Part shown: positions 1-8,206 of the stretch, one piece after another | Position numbering within the stretch: the first letter of the stretch is position 1 | Layout of the letters: each line of letters starts with the position of its first letter | NCBI RefSeq assembly: GCF_000813325.1 | Contig: NZ_BBQE01000006.1 | Reading direction: 5' to 3' (one strand) | Length of the DNA: 64,000 nt | DNA from: Sulfurospirillum cavolei | GTDB lineage: Bacteria > Campylobacterota > Campylobacteria > Campylobacterales > Sulfurospirillaceae | Position numbers and translations under genes: made by a program | The notes under the pieces: model-generated | The model's input: the letters and a program-made list of their open reading frames with translations, nothing else | Database searches by the model: none | Told to the model about the DNA's origin: nothing

Positions 1-856
1 TGCTTGGATGCGTCGCGATATACATTTTTTCATGTTCGCTAAGCTCAACGCTTTGCGTGTTTGCAGGCGAAGTTTTTTCGTGAACCAGCGGAAGGTATTT
101 GCGCTTGATCTTTACATGTAAATCTTGCGGCATGGCATCCAACATCTTATTAAAAAGCGAGATAAATTCAGGCCAATCCTTTGCCGTCGCAACAGACTGC
201 TCTTCGGTGGCGTAGCGCGTGAGATTGGAAATCTTGACGTTATCCAGACGATAATTTTTAACAAACATGCTCATAATCGCAATATCGCCGATAAAACCGT
301 CGACGTTATGCTCGTTGACCGCCCTCATCGCTTCAAGAGAATTGGCATAAGTGATGTAGGTAAAATGCGGAAAATCGTGTTTGAGCTTCTCGTTAATCAC
401 GTAGTTAGGAACCACGGCGATTTTACGCATACTCCCGTTAAAGAAGATTTCGGAAGGAAAGGTTTTGGACGTTAAAAGCGAGAAAGGAAAAGCACAATAG
501 GCTTTGCTAAAAAGCATCGTTTGGTGGAGTTGGGAATTAGGCGTCAACCGTAAAATGACGTCGATACCGTCATGCGTTTTCACACGCTCCAACGCTTCCG
601 CCCAACTGCCCTCGGTTTCGTATTCGATTTTGAGATTGAACATAGAAGCAAAAAATTTGATGTACTCGACGCTGATGCCTACATATTCATTTTCGTGCAT
701 AAATTGATAGGGCGGAAGGTCTTTCGTGATGCGAACGTGAAGGGTTTTGGTTTTATCCAACCATGCTTGTTCTTGTGGACTTATCTCAACCGTAGCGGCA
801 TGCAACCATCCAAGAAAGTACGCCGTTATAAAAAAAAGGGAGACGATCACTTTCAT
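1..856 (-). CDS. Periplasmic substrate-binding sensor protein, C-terminus cut by the window edge
   Basis: The frame is open from the ATG at 856 to position 1 with no stop, so the gene continues outside the window. Residues 1-20 form a signal peptide (MKVIVSLFFITAYFLGWLHA). Residues about 22-245 look like a family 3 solute-binding domain (SBP_bac_3): LHVRITKDLPPYQF near the start, GISVEYIKFFASMF, then VDGFIGDIAIMSMFV. Near residue 265 a second such module starts (VELSEHEKMYIATHPS), mirroring the VEISPQEQAWLDKTK start of the first. Tandem modules of this kind are usual in BvgS-like histidine kinases and in some GGDEF proteins, so a membrane-bound signalling output beyond the edge is likely, but it is not visible. 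A ligand cannot be assigned. Confidence 0.75.
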   Translation of the reverse strand, partial: MKVIVSLFFITAYFLGWLHAATVEISPQEQAWLDKTKTLHVRITKDLPPYQFMHENEYVGISVEYIKFFASMFNLKIEYETEGSWAEALERVKTHDGIDVILRLTPNSQLHQTMLFSKAYCAFPFSLLTSKTFPSEIFFNGSMRKIAVVPNYVINEKLKHDFPHFTYITYANSLEAMRAVNEHNVDGFIGDIAIMSMFVKNYRLDNVKISNLTRYATEEQSVATAKDWPEFISLFNKMLDAMPQDLHVKIKRKYLPLVHEKTSPANTQSVELSEHEKMYIATHPS

Positions 857-892
857 GGCACGCCCTATCAAGACAAGAGTGTTTCGGGGCTT

Positions 893-898
893 AGTATA
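893..898 (-). promoter_or_regulatory. Candidate -10 box (TATACT) for the periplasmic sensor gene
   Basis: On the minus strand TATACT lies 37 bp upstream of the ATG at 856, in an AT-rich stretch. No clear -35 box is seen, which is normal for housekeeping promoters in Campylobacterota. Confidence 0.45.
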
Positions 899-955
899 CT
901 AAAAATTTTCTACAAATGCGTTATGCCGAAACATTTAGCCTTACATGTAACGTTT

Positions 956-1582
956 TTAATGCTCATCAAGCAATAGTTTCAACCCTAAAAAGAGAAAGAG
1001 AACTCCGACGGTTTTATGAAACCATCGAATTGCGAAATGATCCGACGTTAGTTTTTGCAGTGCAAGCGTTGCACTCCATGCGATCAAAATATTCCATAAC
1101 GTTCCGTTCACGTTAAAGACGACGCCTAAAAAGAGCATGCTTAAGGAGTGGTATTGCGCTTGTTGATCCACAAACTGAGGTAAAAATGCTAAGAAAAAAA
1201 GTGCGACTTTGGGGTTGAGCGCGTTGGTTAAACACCCTTGCCAAAAAATCGTTTGAAACGAGACAAATCGCGCACGTTGCGACGAAACGAGAGAGGCACT
1301 TTGAAAGATCATCTTAAAGCCTAAATACAAAAGGTACAACGCACCGATGACCTTCACGACCGTAAACGCCGTTGCGGAAGCAACGAGAAGCGCCGATAAG
1401 CCGACGCTTGCCGCCACGATATGCACCATACATCCTGTCGAAATTCCCAAAGCCGCCGCCAAACCGCCTTTAAAGCCTCGTGACGAAGCGTGTGAAAGAA
1501 TATAAAACGTATCGGCTCCGGGCGTCATATTGAGCAGTAAACCGGAGACGACAAAAAGCCAAAGATCGTGTGTTCCGAACAT
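956..1582 (-). CDS. LysE/RhtB-family amino-acid exporter
   Basis: A 208-residue inner-membrane protein with about six hydrophobic segments. The start carries the LysE/RhtB signature: an N-terminal helix, then NMTPGADTFYILSHASSRG and a glycine-rich GLAAALGISTGCMVH. Length is normal for the family, which exports amino acids such as homoserine, threonine or lysine; the substrate cannot be read from sequence. The ATG at 1582 follows a good ribosome site (GGAGAACG). It shares its strand with the genes around it, but the 100-bp gap to the downstream sensor gene holds that gene's own promoter. Confidence 0.85.
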   Translation of the reverse strand: MFGTHDLWLFVVSGLLLNMTPGADTFYILSHASSRGFKGGLAAALGISTGCMVHIVAASVGLSALLVASATAFTVVKVIGALYLLYLGFKMIFQSASLVSSQRARFVSFQTIFWQGCLTNALNPKVALFFLAFLPQFVDQQAQYHSLSMLFLGVVFNVNGTLWNILIAWSATLALQKLTSDHFAIRWFHKTVGVLFLFLGLKLLLDEH

Positions 1583-1624
1583 CGTTCTCCTTGCGTTGCT
1601 TCAGGGTGCTCTGTTTTGAAGAGT

Positions 1625-2020
1625 TTATCGCGTACTATTATAGTGTGAACTTCCCCAAAATCCAAGCAATCCAACCGGTAAAAGCAATACCCACTGCGGT
1701 AATTTAAACCACCAACCGCTTGATGTTTGCATTGCTATCACGGCTAAAAAGATACCGCCGAAAGAGCACCACAAAAAAGCAATGCACCTCACGGTTACAA
1801 GCAGCTCTTTCGTACAGGCATAAGAACTTCGCACAAAAATCAATGCCGAAAACCCTAGCGTGACCGAAACCATATGCCATAGAGCATACAAAACCAGCTT
1901 CGCTTCTTCGCCCATAGGCGTCGCGAGCAATACCGAAACGACATCCGCCCCGCCTGCAATGACGTGAATCAGCGTCGTTACCAGTGCCAAAAGCCCTGCT
2001 AGCAAAAGTTTTACATTCAT
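1625..2020 (-). CDS. Small four-helix inner-membrane protein, unknown function
   Basis: A 131-residue protein made almost wholly of hydrophobic segments: about residues 3-25, 42-62, 76-97 and 107-124. Short charged or polar loops lie between (TPMGEEAK, RSSYACTKE). I recognise no catalytic motif or named family. It lies 18 bp downstream of the AraC-type regulator gene on the same strand and could be its target, but nothing in the sequence proves this. The C-terminal tail is polar (SSHYNSTR). Confidence 0.6.
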   Translation of the reverse strand: MNVKLLLAGLLALVTTLIHVIAGGADVVSVLLATPMGEEAKLVLYALWHMVSVTLGFSALIFVRSSYACTKELLVTVRCIAFLWCSFGGIFLAVIAMQTSSGWWFKLPQWVLLLPVGLLGFWGSSHYNSTR

Positions 2021-2038
2021 GCTATGTGCCTTAATTTT

Positions 2039-2806
2039 TTACCGTATTGTAGGGTGAAACGACGCTTTTGTATTGTAAAAAACCGACATAATCTCATGCG
2101 TGGGAAAAAACTGTGAGAATTTTTTGAACTCTTTATTGAAGTGGGATTGGTCACAATAGCCAAAGTCGTACGCCATCGCGGAAAAATTGGAAATATCGTT
2201 TTTAATCACCTCTTTAAACACCGTAAAAAACCGCAAAATAGTGCAAAATTTTTTCGGAGTATACCCGATGTAATGCTTGAAAAGCCGCTCAATTTGGCGA
2301 CTTCCAAGCTGTGTGAAATGTTCCAAATCGCGCATCGTTCGAATACCTTGATGCAACGTGATGTGATCAACGAGGTCAAGTATCGGTTGATGAAATGCCG
2401 TCGCTTTGCATAAAGATTCAAAAAGCGCATCAAGGAGAATGACTTTTTGAGCCTCATTCGCCCCGTAACGATCAAGCTGATAGTGCAACGATGGAGACAC
2501 TTCCGCTAAAGGGACGATACGATTGATAAAAGTATGAGCTTCGATGTGTAACAGTTGAGGTAAAACGGAAGGACGAAAACGAATTCCAAACGCATCATCG
2601 CCCGCTTCAATCGGCATAATCTTACTCTTACTCATCGCTCCGACAAGCATCCATTGCCTATTTTGACAGACAATATCCATGCATCCATCCGGCACAATAG
2701 GCATTAAAATACTTTTGGACGAAACGTTTTGAAAGCTCCAATACGTATCGATGTAAGCTTGGAGAGTAAAAGAAGGTTGGTATTTTTGAGTTTCTAAACC
2801 TTGCAT
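2039..2806 (-). CDS. AraC-family transcriptional regulator
   Basis: A 255-residue protein. The N-terminal half, with PIVPDGCMDIVCQ followed by a GAMSKSK stretch and FGIRFRPSVLP, matches the domain common in AraC regulators of unknown ligand. The C-terminal ~100 residues contain two helix-turn-helix units. The first is in TMRDLEHFTQLGSRQIERLF; the second ends in the family hallmark YDFGYCDQSHFNKEFKKF. The GYTPKKFCTILRF linker between them is typical. It probably controls the small membrane protein and LysE-like exporter genes just downstream on the same strand; this is inferred from position. A TTACATGTAA copy sits just upstream at 2825-2834. Confidence 0.85.
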   Translation of the reverse strand: MQGLETQKYQPSFTLQAYIDTYWSFQNVSSKSILMPIVPDGCMDIVCQNRQWMLVGAMSKSKIMPIEAGDDAFGIRFRPSVLPQLLHIEAHTFINRIVPLAEVSPSLHYQLDRYGANEAQKVILLDALFESLCKATAFHQPILDLVDHITLHQGIRTMRDLEHFTQLGSRQIERLFKHYIGYTPKKFCTILRFFTVFKEVIKNDISNFSAMAYDFGYCDQSHFNKEFKKFSQFFPTHEIMSVFYNTKASFHPTIR

Positions 2807-2853
2807 GTCAATGGCCTTTTGCGTTTACATGTAAAGCACTTGGTGTATCAAGG

Positions 2854-2970
2854 CTAACTCGGATTTTCAAGTCTCTCTTTGAGTTTCTTTTTGAACTGCT
2901 CTTTGATCGTCTCACCCAAATTCTTCCACTCTTTAAGCGCTTGTGGGTGAAACTCTAACTCATAGCTCAT
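2854..2970 (-). pseudogene. RelE-family toxin remnant (truncated)
   Basis: The ATG at 2970 overlaps the antitoxin stop by 11 bp, the usual antitoxin-toxin coupling. It gives 38 residues, MSYELEFHPQALKEWKNLGE through KERLENPS, which match the RelE N-terminus (full length is normally 85-95). A TAG at 2854-2856 ends the frame. In another frame the text continues as RVSLDTPSALHV, which fits the expected next segment of RelE (LENPRV...), so a small indel probably broke the gene. The rest, with the catalytic C-terminal strands, is gone: the araC gene starts at 2806. No active toxin should be made. Confidence 0.75.
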
Positions 2971-3211
2971 CAAGCGTTACTTTGATGGGCGTGTAATCTT
3001 CGCTTTGCCTGCTTGTCACCTCTTTGGAGAGCATATAATCATCCAACATCGCCATCAGTTTTTCATACGTTTTTGAAGGCACAAGATAAGCACTCGCTAC
3101 ATTATGATTGAGTATGGCGACAACCTCATCACCCGCATTTTCCAAAATTTGCGTGGGTGATTTTTTAAGCTCGGTGATGCTTGCTGTGTAGTTGGATAAA
3201 ATAGGTTGCAT
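2960..3211 (-). CDS. Phd/YefM-family antitoxin
   Basis: An 83-residue protein that starts MQPILSNYTASITELKKSPTQI and continues VAILNHNVASAYLVPSKTYEKLM, the classic Phd/YefM DNA-binding fold. The C-terminal ~25 residues are acidic and poorly structured, as in toxin-neutralising tails. The start at 3211 has an AAAAAAGG ribosome site. The partner toxin gene directly downstream is truncated, so this antitoxin is now an orphan. AT-rich direct repeats upstream (3220-3250) could be its autoregulatory operator. Confidence 0.85.
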   Translation of the reverse strand: MQPILSNYTASITELKKSPTQILENAGDEVVAILNHNVASAYLVPSKTYEKLMAMLDDYMLSKEVTSRQSEDYTPIKVTLDEL

Positions 3212-3364
3212 TTTAAATACCTTTTTTAGTATTTTATTTAGTGTTTATTAAACTTATATAAAGAAGTCCTGTCAAATCAAAATTTAGGATATTATCGTTT
3301 CAATACTCTTTTAAGATTTCTTAGGCAATAATTTGAGTCAGATTATTGATAAAGGCTATGTGCT

Positions 3365-4096
3365 ATGAAAGTTTTTTTATTAATATTGACTATTGTATTA
3401 CTCAGTGGATGCGCATCATCAACTCCTAGCGATTTTAAAATTTTTGAATCTAAAAAAAATGAATTCATTAAAAATGAAGAATCTAAAAGTTATATTTTAG
3501 GCAAAAGGCAAAGTTGCTATGTAGGTGATAAAATTATCAATAAATTTTCATATAAAAAACATATTAAAGAAACTATCAATTCCGATAATCAGCAAGTGGA
3601 ATCTTTAATTGATTTTAAAGCATTGAACAAAGGTCAATTATACTCACTTAGTGGACAATCCAAATCTTTGGCAAATGAATATTATATTTTTATTTATAAT
3701 GACAGTGGATGGTATCGTTATATAAAAGCTGATTTGGAAGGTTATATAAGAAGTGCTCATTTATTCGATTCATCAGGGAAAATCGTAGAAGAAAATTATA
3801 TACAAACCTATCTTGGGCAAAAAGTTTTTCAAAAACATGACTTGAAAAGCTCATCAAATGTTGAAGAAACTTTTTTAAAAGGCTCTTTTGAACTGATGCT
3901 TCTCTACAATGGAAAAAGTAACAACGATATAAAAATTCAATATAGAGAATTTAAAGATGATATGGCAAGAGCAGCTTTTTATCAAGACCTAACATATAAC
4001 TTAGATGAAAGTAAAATTATTCGTTTTAAAAATTTCAAAATTGAAATATTAAAAGCGAGCAATGAGAGACTTGACTTTATTGTTCTAGAAGAATAG
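3365..4096 (+). CDS. Hypothetical lipoprotein
   Basis: A 243-residue protein with a lipoprotein signal peptide; the lipobox LLSGC puts the lipidated Cys at residue 16. The mature part is rich in Lys, Asn, Ser, Tyr and Phe and has no motif I recognise. It is clearly more AT-rich than the genes on either side, which suggests transfer. It is the only plus-strand gene between 1 and 9.2 kb. It ends next to two copies of TTACATGTAA that can form a stem-loop. Function unknown; it should be membrane anchored. Confidence 0.65.
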   Translation: MKVFLLILTIVLLSGCASSTPSDFKIFESKKNEFIKNEESKSYILGKRQSCYVGDKIINKFSYKKHIKETINSDNQQVESLIDFKALNKGQLYSLSGQSKSLANEYYIFIYNDSGWYRYIKADLEGYIRSAHLFDSSGKIVEENYIQTYLGQKVFQKHDLKSSSNVEETFLKGSFELMLLYNGKSNNDIKIQYREFKDDMARAAFYQDLTYNLDESKIIRFKNFKIEILKASNERLDFIVLEE

Positions 4097-4105
4097 AATC
4101 AAAAA

Positions 4106-4137
4106 TTACATGTAAAGCTTTTCAGCCTTACATGTAA
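4106..4137. repeat. Two TTACATGTAA copies forming a possible stem-loop
   Basis: Exact TTACATGTAA copies at 4106-4115 and 4128-4137 are separated by 12 nt. Because the unit is a palindrome the two can pair with each other, giving a 10-bp stem between the convergent lipoprotein gene and the iron-sulfur protein gene. It may work as a bidirectional terminator. No strong T-run follows, so efficiency is unclear. Confidence 0.6.
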
Positions 4138-4144
4138 CAGTTTA

Positions 4145-5407
4145 TTACCCTTCTCTTAATGCCTTAGCAATCAATTCTATCGGGTTTTTAAACACAACAT
4201 CGACTTTTTGCCCGTGCATCGCGTCACTCAGTTGCATACGACACGCACTGCATTCGGCACTGACAAACTGTGCTCCCGTTTCTTTGATCATCGCCGCTTT
4301 TGGAAGGCCTGCGGCTTTAGCGAAACGGTAATTGCCCGTTTGCATCGTCACGCCGCCGAAACCGCAACAGCGATTCGGGTCGCTCATCTCTTTGATGACG
4401 TAGTTTTGGGAGATGAGATTGCGAGGTTCCTTCCAAACACCTTGCATTTTGCGTGCGTGGCAAGGGTCATGGTAGGTGACGGCATCACTTTGTTTGGCTT
4501 TGGTTGCCAAGATTTGCGCTAAGTTGGTTTTCTTTTCCAAGTATTCCGTTGCCATAAAGATGTGTGGAGCGATGGCTTTTGCACGCGATTGCCATTCGGG
4601 TTGGTCGTGGAAGAAATGCACGTAGTCGGCTTTGATCATCGCGCTACAGGTCGCTTCGGGAATAATGATGGCGTCTAACTCATCTTTAAAGCCCTCGATG
4701 TACTTGATGTTAAATTTAGCCAGAAAATCCACGCTCTCAAAATCGCCCGTGAAGTATTGAGGCGCGCCGCAACATTTTTGCTGTTTGATGAGATACGCAT
4801 CGATCTCCAAGACTTTGAGAATCTCTAATAGTGCCTTACCGATGTCGGTGTACATGTAGTTTGCCAAACACCCGATGAAAATGCCCACTTTGCCTTTGCC
4901 GCCGTTATAAATTACGTCGGGGTGGGAATTTAAAAACGTTTTCTTTTTCAAGCTCGGGAACAATCTGTCCATTTTAATGATCGGGAAGTTTCGCATATAC
5001 ATAGAGCTTTGTTTCTCCACCAGTTTAAAACCGCACGTTTGAAACATGTAACCCAAACGGGCTAAGACGTCCATAATATTACGGTTGCGTAGCAAAAAGA
5101 ACGCAAGTTTTTTATACCATGCAAGCCCGAATTTTTTACGAATATCGTTACGCGCTTGCTCGATGAGCCCGTCGACCGGCAAAGAGTTAGGGCAGACGCT
5201 CACGCAATTGGTACACAAAAAACAGCTTTCAAAAATCTTTTTAGCGTTTTTATCCAGCTCCAACTCGCCTTTTTGGTACGCACCTAAAAGGTCTAAAAAT
5301 CCTCTCGGACTCGTTACTTCGTCACGGTTCACTTCGTGAATCGTACAGACCGGAATACACTTGCCGCATTTGACGCAGGCATCTGAAGTTAGGGTATAGG
5401 GGAACAT
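4145..5407 (-). CDS. GlcF/GlpC-like iron-sulfur oxidoreductase subunit
   Basis: A 420-residue protein. Two 4Fe-4S ferredoxin motifs lie in the first ~100 residues (CVKCGKCIPVC; CFLCTNCVSVCP). Two CCG (DUF224-type) cysteine-rich domains follow: CLANY...KCCGAPQ in the middle, and YHDPCH...RCCGFGG with SAECSACRMQ near the end. The architecture is that of electron-transfer subunits of glycolate, lactate or glycerol-3-phosphate oxidoreductases. It starts 2 bp after the hemN stop; the same pairing (hemN with a glpC-annotated gene) occurs in Helicobacter pylori. The substrate is unknown, as no flavin subunit is next to it. Confidence 0.8.
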   Translation of the reverse strand: MFPYTLTSDACVKCGKCIPVCTIHEVNRDEVTSPRGFLDLLGAYQKGELELDKNAKKIFESCFLCTNCVSVCPNSLPVDGLIEQARNDIRKKFGLAWYKKLAFFLLRNRNIMDVLARLGYMFQTCGFKLVEKQSSMYMRNFPIIKMDRLFPSLKKKTFLNSHPDVIYNGGKGKVGIFIGCLANYMYTDIGKALLEILKVLEIDAYLIKQQKCCGAPQYFTGDFESVDFLAKFNIKYIEGFKDELDAIIIPEATCSAMIKADYVHFFHDQPEWQSRAKAIAPHIFMATEYLEKKTNLAQILATKAKQSDAVTYHDPCHARKMQGVWKEPRNLISQNYVIKEMSDPNRCCGFGGVTMQTGNYRFAKAAGLPKAAMIKETGAQFVSAECSACRMQLSDAMHGQKVDVVFKNPIELIAKALREG

Positions 5408-5409
5408 GC

Positions 5410-6783
5410 TTACACCGTTTTACTGAAGCGTCGTTGTTCTTCAGGAATTTTTTTAAGGTATGCGTCAAAGGGCATCACGATATTGCGAATGAGCAACGTA
5501 CCCGTGGTATTGACGAGAATTTTTTTAGCTTTAGAATCGATCACGACCAAATCTTCTGCGACAAACGGCGCAAGAGCGGCGATCGCATCGGAAAAATAGT
5601 CAAAAAAGTCGATGCCAAACTGCGCTTCGATGCCAGCGATGTTAAGCTTAAAGTTGCTCATCATCTCCATAATGACGGCTTTTCGAAGCACATCATCGTC
5701 GTTTAAGATGAGCCCACGATGCACGGGCAGTTTACCCTCATCGATCGCTTTTTCATACGCGTCCATCTCTTTGAAGTTTTGCACATAGTGGCGCACACCC
5801 TCACCGATGCTGGTTAAACCAATACCGATCAAATCCGCCCCGCCTTTGGTTGTATAGCCTTGGAAATTGCGGTGCAATTCGCCTTTTTCAATCGCCAAAA
5901 ACAGCTCATCGTCAGGTTTTGCAAAGTGATCCATACCGATCATTTTATAGCCATTGGACTCTAAATAATCAATCGTGTAGCGCATAATGGCAAGCTTGAC
6001 ACTAGGATGCGGCAGCGTGGTCTCATCGATCTTGCGCATCGACTTTTTCATCCACGGCACGTGCGCGTAGTTAAACACCGCCAAGCGGGTCGGATCTAAA
6101 GAGACCGCCAAACGAAGCGTCTCTTGAAAGCTCTCAAACGTTTGGTACGGAAGTCCGTAAATCAAGTCCATATTGATCGACTTAATGCCCGCTTCTTTAG
6201 CCATTTTTACGGCATTTTGCGTCACGTCGTAGGGTTGAATGCGGTGAATCGCTTTTTGCACCTCGTCGTTAAAGTCTTGAACCCCGTAACTAATGCGGTT
6301 AAACCCGTTACATGTCAAAACGTCCAACTGCTCTTTGGTTAAAAAGCGCGGGTCGATCTCACAGCTGATTTCGGCATCTTTGGCGAAGTTTTTGAAATGG
6401 CGTTTAATCGCGCCGATAATGCGCTCTAACTGTTCTGTGTTAAAAAACGTCGGCGTTCCGCCGCCAAAGTGCATCTGAATCACTTCACGCGAGGTATCGA
6501 GGTGTTTGGAAAGCAACTCTAGCTCACGCTCCAAATAGTCGATATAACGCTCTTTTTTGTCTTCCTTACTCGTGTACACGACGTTACAGCCGCAAAAATA
6601 ACAGGCACTTCGGCAAAACGGAAGGTGAAAATATAAAGAGAGTTTACGGCTCTTATCTTGGTGTGCTAAAACGTCTTCGTAACTTTTACATGTAAAGTTC
6701 TCATGAAACTCCGGAGCGGTCGGATAGCTCGTGTATCTAGGTCCCGCTTTGGAATACTTGGCAAATTTTTCAAAATCAATCAT
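5410..6783 (-). CDS. hemN: Oxygen-independent coproporphyrinogen III dehydrogenase
   Basis: A 457-residue radical-SAM enzyme that converts coproporphyrinogen III to protoporphyrinogen IX without oxygen. The SAM-cluster motif is FCRSACYFCGCN near residue 60 (CxxxCxxC plus the extra Cys). MHFGGGTPTFF and the YGVQDFNDEVQ and NMDLIYGLPYQT segments are typical of HemN, and full length agrees. It lies in a minus-strand run with hemB, so two heme-synthesis steps are near each other. A TTACATGTAA copy (6686-6695) lies in its 5' part, read as Thr-Cys-Lys. Confidence 0.95.
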   Translation of the reverse strand: MIDFEKFAKYSKAGPRYTSYPTAPEFHENFTCKSYEDVLAHQDKSRKLSLYFHLPFCRSACYFCGCNVVYTSKEDKKERYIDYLERELELLSKHLDTSREVIQMHFGGGTPTFFNTEQLERIIGAIKRHFKNFAKDAEISCEIDPRFLTKEQLDVLTCNGFNRISYGVQDFNDEVQKAIHRIQPYDVTQNAVKMAKEAGIKSINMDLIYGLPYQTFESFQETLRLAVSLDPTRLAVFNYAHVPWMKKSMRKIDETTLPHPSVKLAIMRYTIDYLESNGYKMIGMDHFAKPDDELFLAIEKGELHRNFQGYTTKGGADLIGIGLTSIGEGVRHYVQNFKEMDAYEKAIDEGKLPVHRGLILNDDDVLRKAVIMEMMSNFKLNIAGIEAQFGIDFFDYFSDAIAALAPFVAEDLVVIDSKAKKILVNTTGTLLIRNIVMPFDAYLKKIPEEQRRFSKTV

Positions 6784-6791
6784 ATGCGTCC

Positions 6792-7280
6792 TTAGCGCGT
6801 TGTCGCGCTGATAATACTCGAACCTTCCGGCAAGTAGAGGTCTTTCAAATCCAAAAAGAGGTTGGGGTGCTCTTTTTTGATCTTTTTGATCAATTTATCA
6901 AAGTCAATCTCTTTCTTTTTGCTCTTGTTGATCTCTTCCATCGCCACCGTCCAAACGTCTTGAAAGTCCAGTGGTAACTGCTGAAGAATGCTTTTTTCCA
7001 GTTTAAGGAAAAGGGTCTCTTGCTCGGCTTGTTTAAAATGCTCGATCATTTTACTCAGCGTCTCAATGGAGAGAAGCGCGTGCAATTGTTGCTTTTCATC
7101 ATACACCAGCCACGGCTCTTTGGTGTTGTCCCATGAACCGTTTTTAAGGCGCAAAAGTTTCGTTTCGTCTGTATCATTTGGAAGAATTTCCAAAACCGTC
7201 TGTTCTTTTTGTTTGGTTGGGCTTAAATTTTTAGAAATTTTTTCTATCATCTTAAACTCTTTTCGTTTTTTAAATTCCAT
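6792..7280 (-). CDS. UPF0763/DUF2603-like conserved protein
   Basis: A 162-residue (or 152) soluble, Lys/Glu-rich protein resembling a family largely restricted to Campylobacterota (UPF0763/DUF2603), which has no known function. It contains LLRLKNGSWDNTKEPWLVYDEKQQLHALLSIETL and ends LPEGSSIISATTR. The ATG at 7280 overlaps the argF stop by one base (TAATG), which suggests translational coupling. An internal ATG at 7250, preceded by AAGAG, is an alternative start. It precedes hemN by 8 bp. Confidence 0.65.
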   Translation of the reverse strand: MEFKKRKEFKMIEKISKNLSPTKQKEQTVLEILPNDTDETKLLRLKNGSWDNTKEPWLVYDEKQQLHALLSIETLSKMIEHFKQAEQETLFLKLEKSILQQLPLDFQDVWTVAMEEINKSKKKEIDFDKLIKKIKKEHPNLFLDLKDLYLPEGSSIISATTR

Positions 7281-8206
7281 TAGTTATTTCTGTGCTTATC
7301 CAGCCATACCATGACCGCTTTTTGGGCGTGAAGACGGTTTTCCGCCTCATCAAAAATCTCATCGGCATGCGCTTCGAAAACCTCTTCGCTGACTTCATAT
7401 CCTCGATACGCCGGCAAGCAGTGTAAAAACATCGCGTCTTTTGCCGCAAGTGCCATCATCGCATCATCGACCCTATAGCCTTGAAAATCGGCGATGCGCT
7501 TCGCTTTTTCTGCCTCTTGCCCCATCGAAACCCATGTGTCGGTCGTTACCACCGTAGCACCTGTGATCGCCTCTTTGGGGTCATTGCCGATCTTAATGAC
7601 CGCACCACTCTCTTTGGCAAAAGAGAGTGCATCTTCTAAGATTTGAGCATCCACTTCATACCCTTTAGGTGTGGCGATGCGAAGTTCAAAGCCCAGTTTA
7701 GAAGCGAGCATGAGCCATGAATGGGTCATATTGTTGCCATCGCCCACGTAGGCTACGATGGGGTTTTGATCTTTTTGATACTCAACCATGGTAAGATAAT
7801 CCGCCATCAACTGCACAGGGTGGTACGAATCGCTCAAACCGCTGATGACAGGAACGCGTGAATACGCCGCAAACTCTTCTAAAGTGCTTTGTGCAAAGGT
7901 GCGTATCATCACCATGTCGACCATGCGGCTAATGACACGCGCCGTATCTTTCATCGGTTCACCGCGTCCTAGTTGTAAGTCATTAGAGGAGAGAAACAAA
8001 CCCACGCCTCCGAGCTGATGAATCCCCACTTCAAAACTGACACGTGTTCGCGTACTGCTTTTTTCAAAAATCATGCCTAAGGTTTGATTTTCAAGGTAGG
8101 GTTTAAATTTGCCTTTTTTTGCCTGTTTTTTGATCTTGATCGCCAAATCGATGATCTCTAAAATCTCTTTTTTTGAAAAATCTTTCAGTGTGAGAAAGTG
8201 TCTCAT
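7280..8206 (-). CDS. argF: Ornithine carbamoyltransferase
   Basis: A 308-residue enzyme that makes citrulline from ornithine and carbamoyl phosphate in arginine synthesis. The carbamoyl-phosphate loop is KSSTRTRVSFE near residue 50. The HPVQLMADYLT and HCLPAYRGYEV motifs (the latter with the catalytic Cys) are present. Its start overlaps the hemB stop by 4 bp (ATGA), so it should be translated from the same message. Length is normal. Confidence 0.95.
   Translation of the reverse strand: MRHFLTLKDFSKKEILEIIDLAIKIKKQAKKGKFKPYLENQTLGMIFEKSSTRTRVSFEVGIHQLGGVGLFLSSNDLQLGRGEPMKDTARVISRMVDMVMIRTFAQSTLEEFAAYSRVPVISGLSDSYHPVQLMADYLTMVEYQKDQNPIVAYVGDGNNMTHSWLMLASKLGFELRIATPKGYEVDAQILEDALSFAKESGAVIKIGNDPKEAITGATVVTTDTWVSMGQEAEKAKRIADFQGYRVDDAMMALAAKDAMFLHCLPAYRGYEVSEEVFEAHADEIFDEAENRLHAQKAVMVWLDKHRNN

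Noticed and set aside
125..976. Plus-strand open frames over 125-976
   Set aside because: They lie opposite the minus-strand sensor gene (1-856) or the intergenic gap. The minus-strand frame has a signal peptide and domain similarity; these have none.
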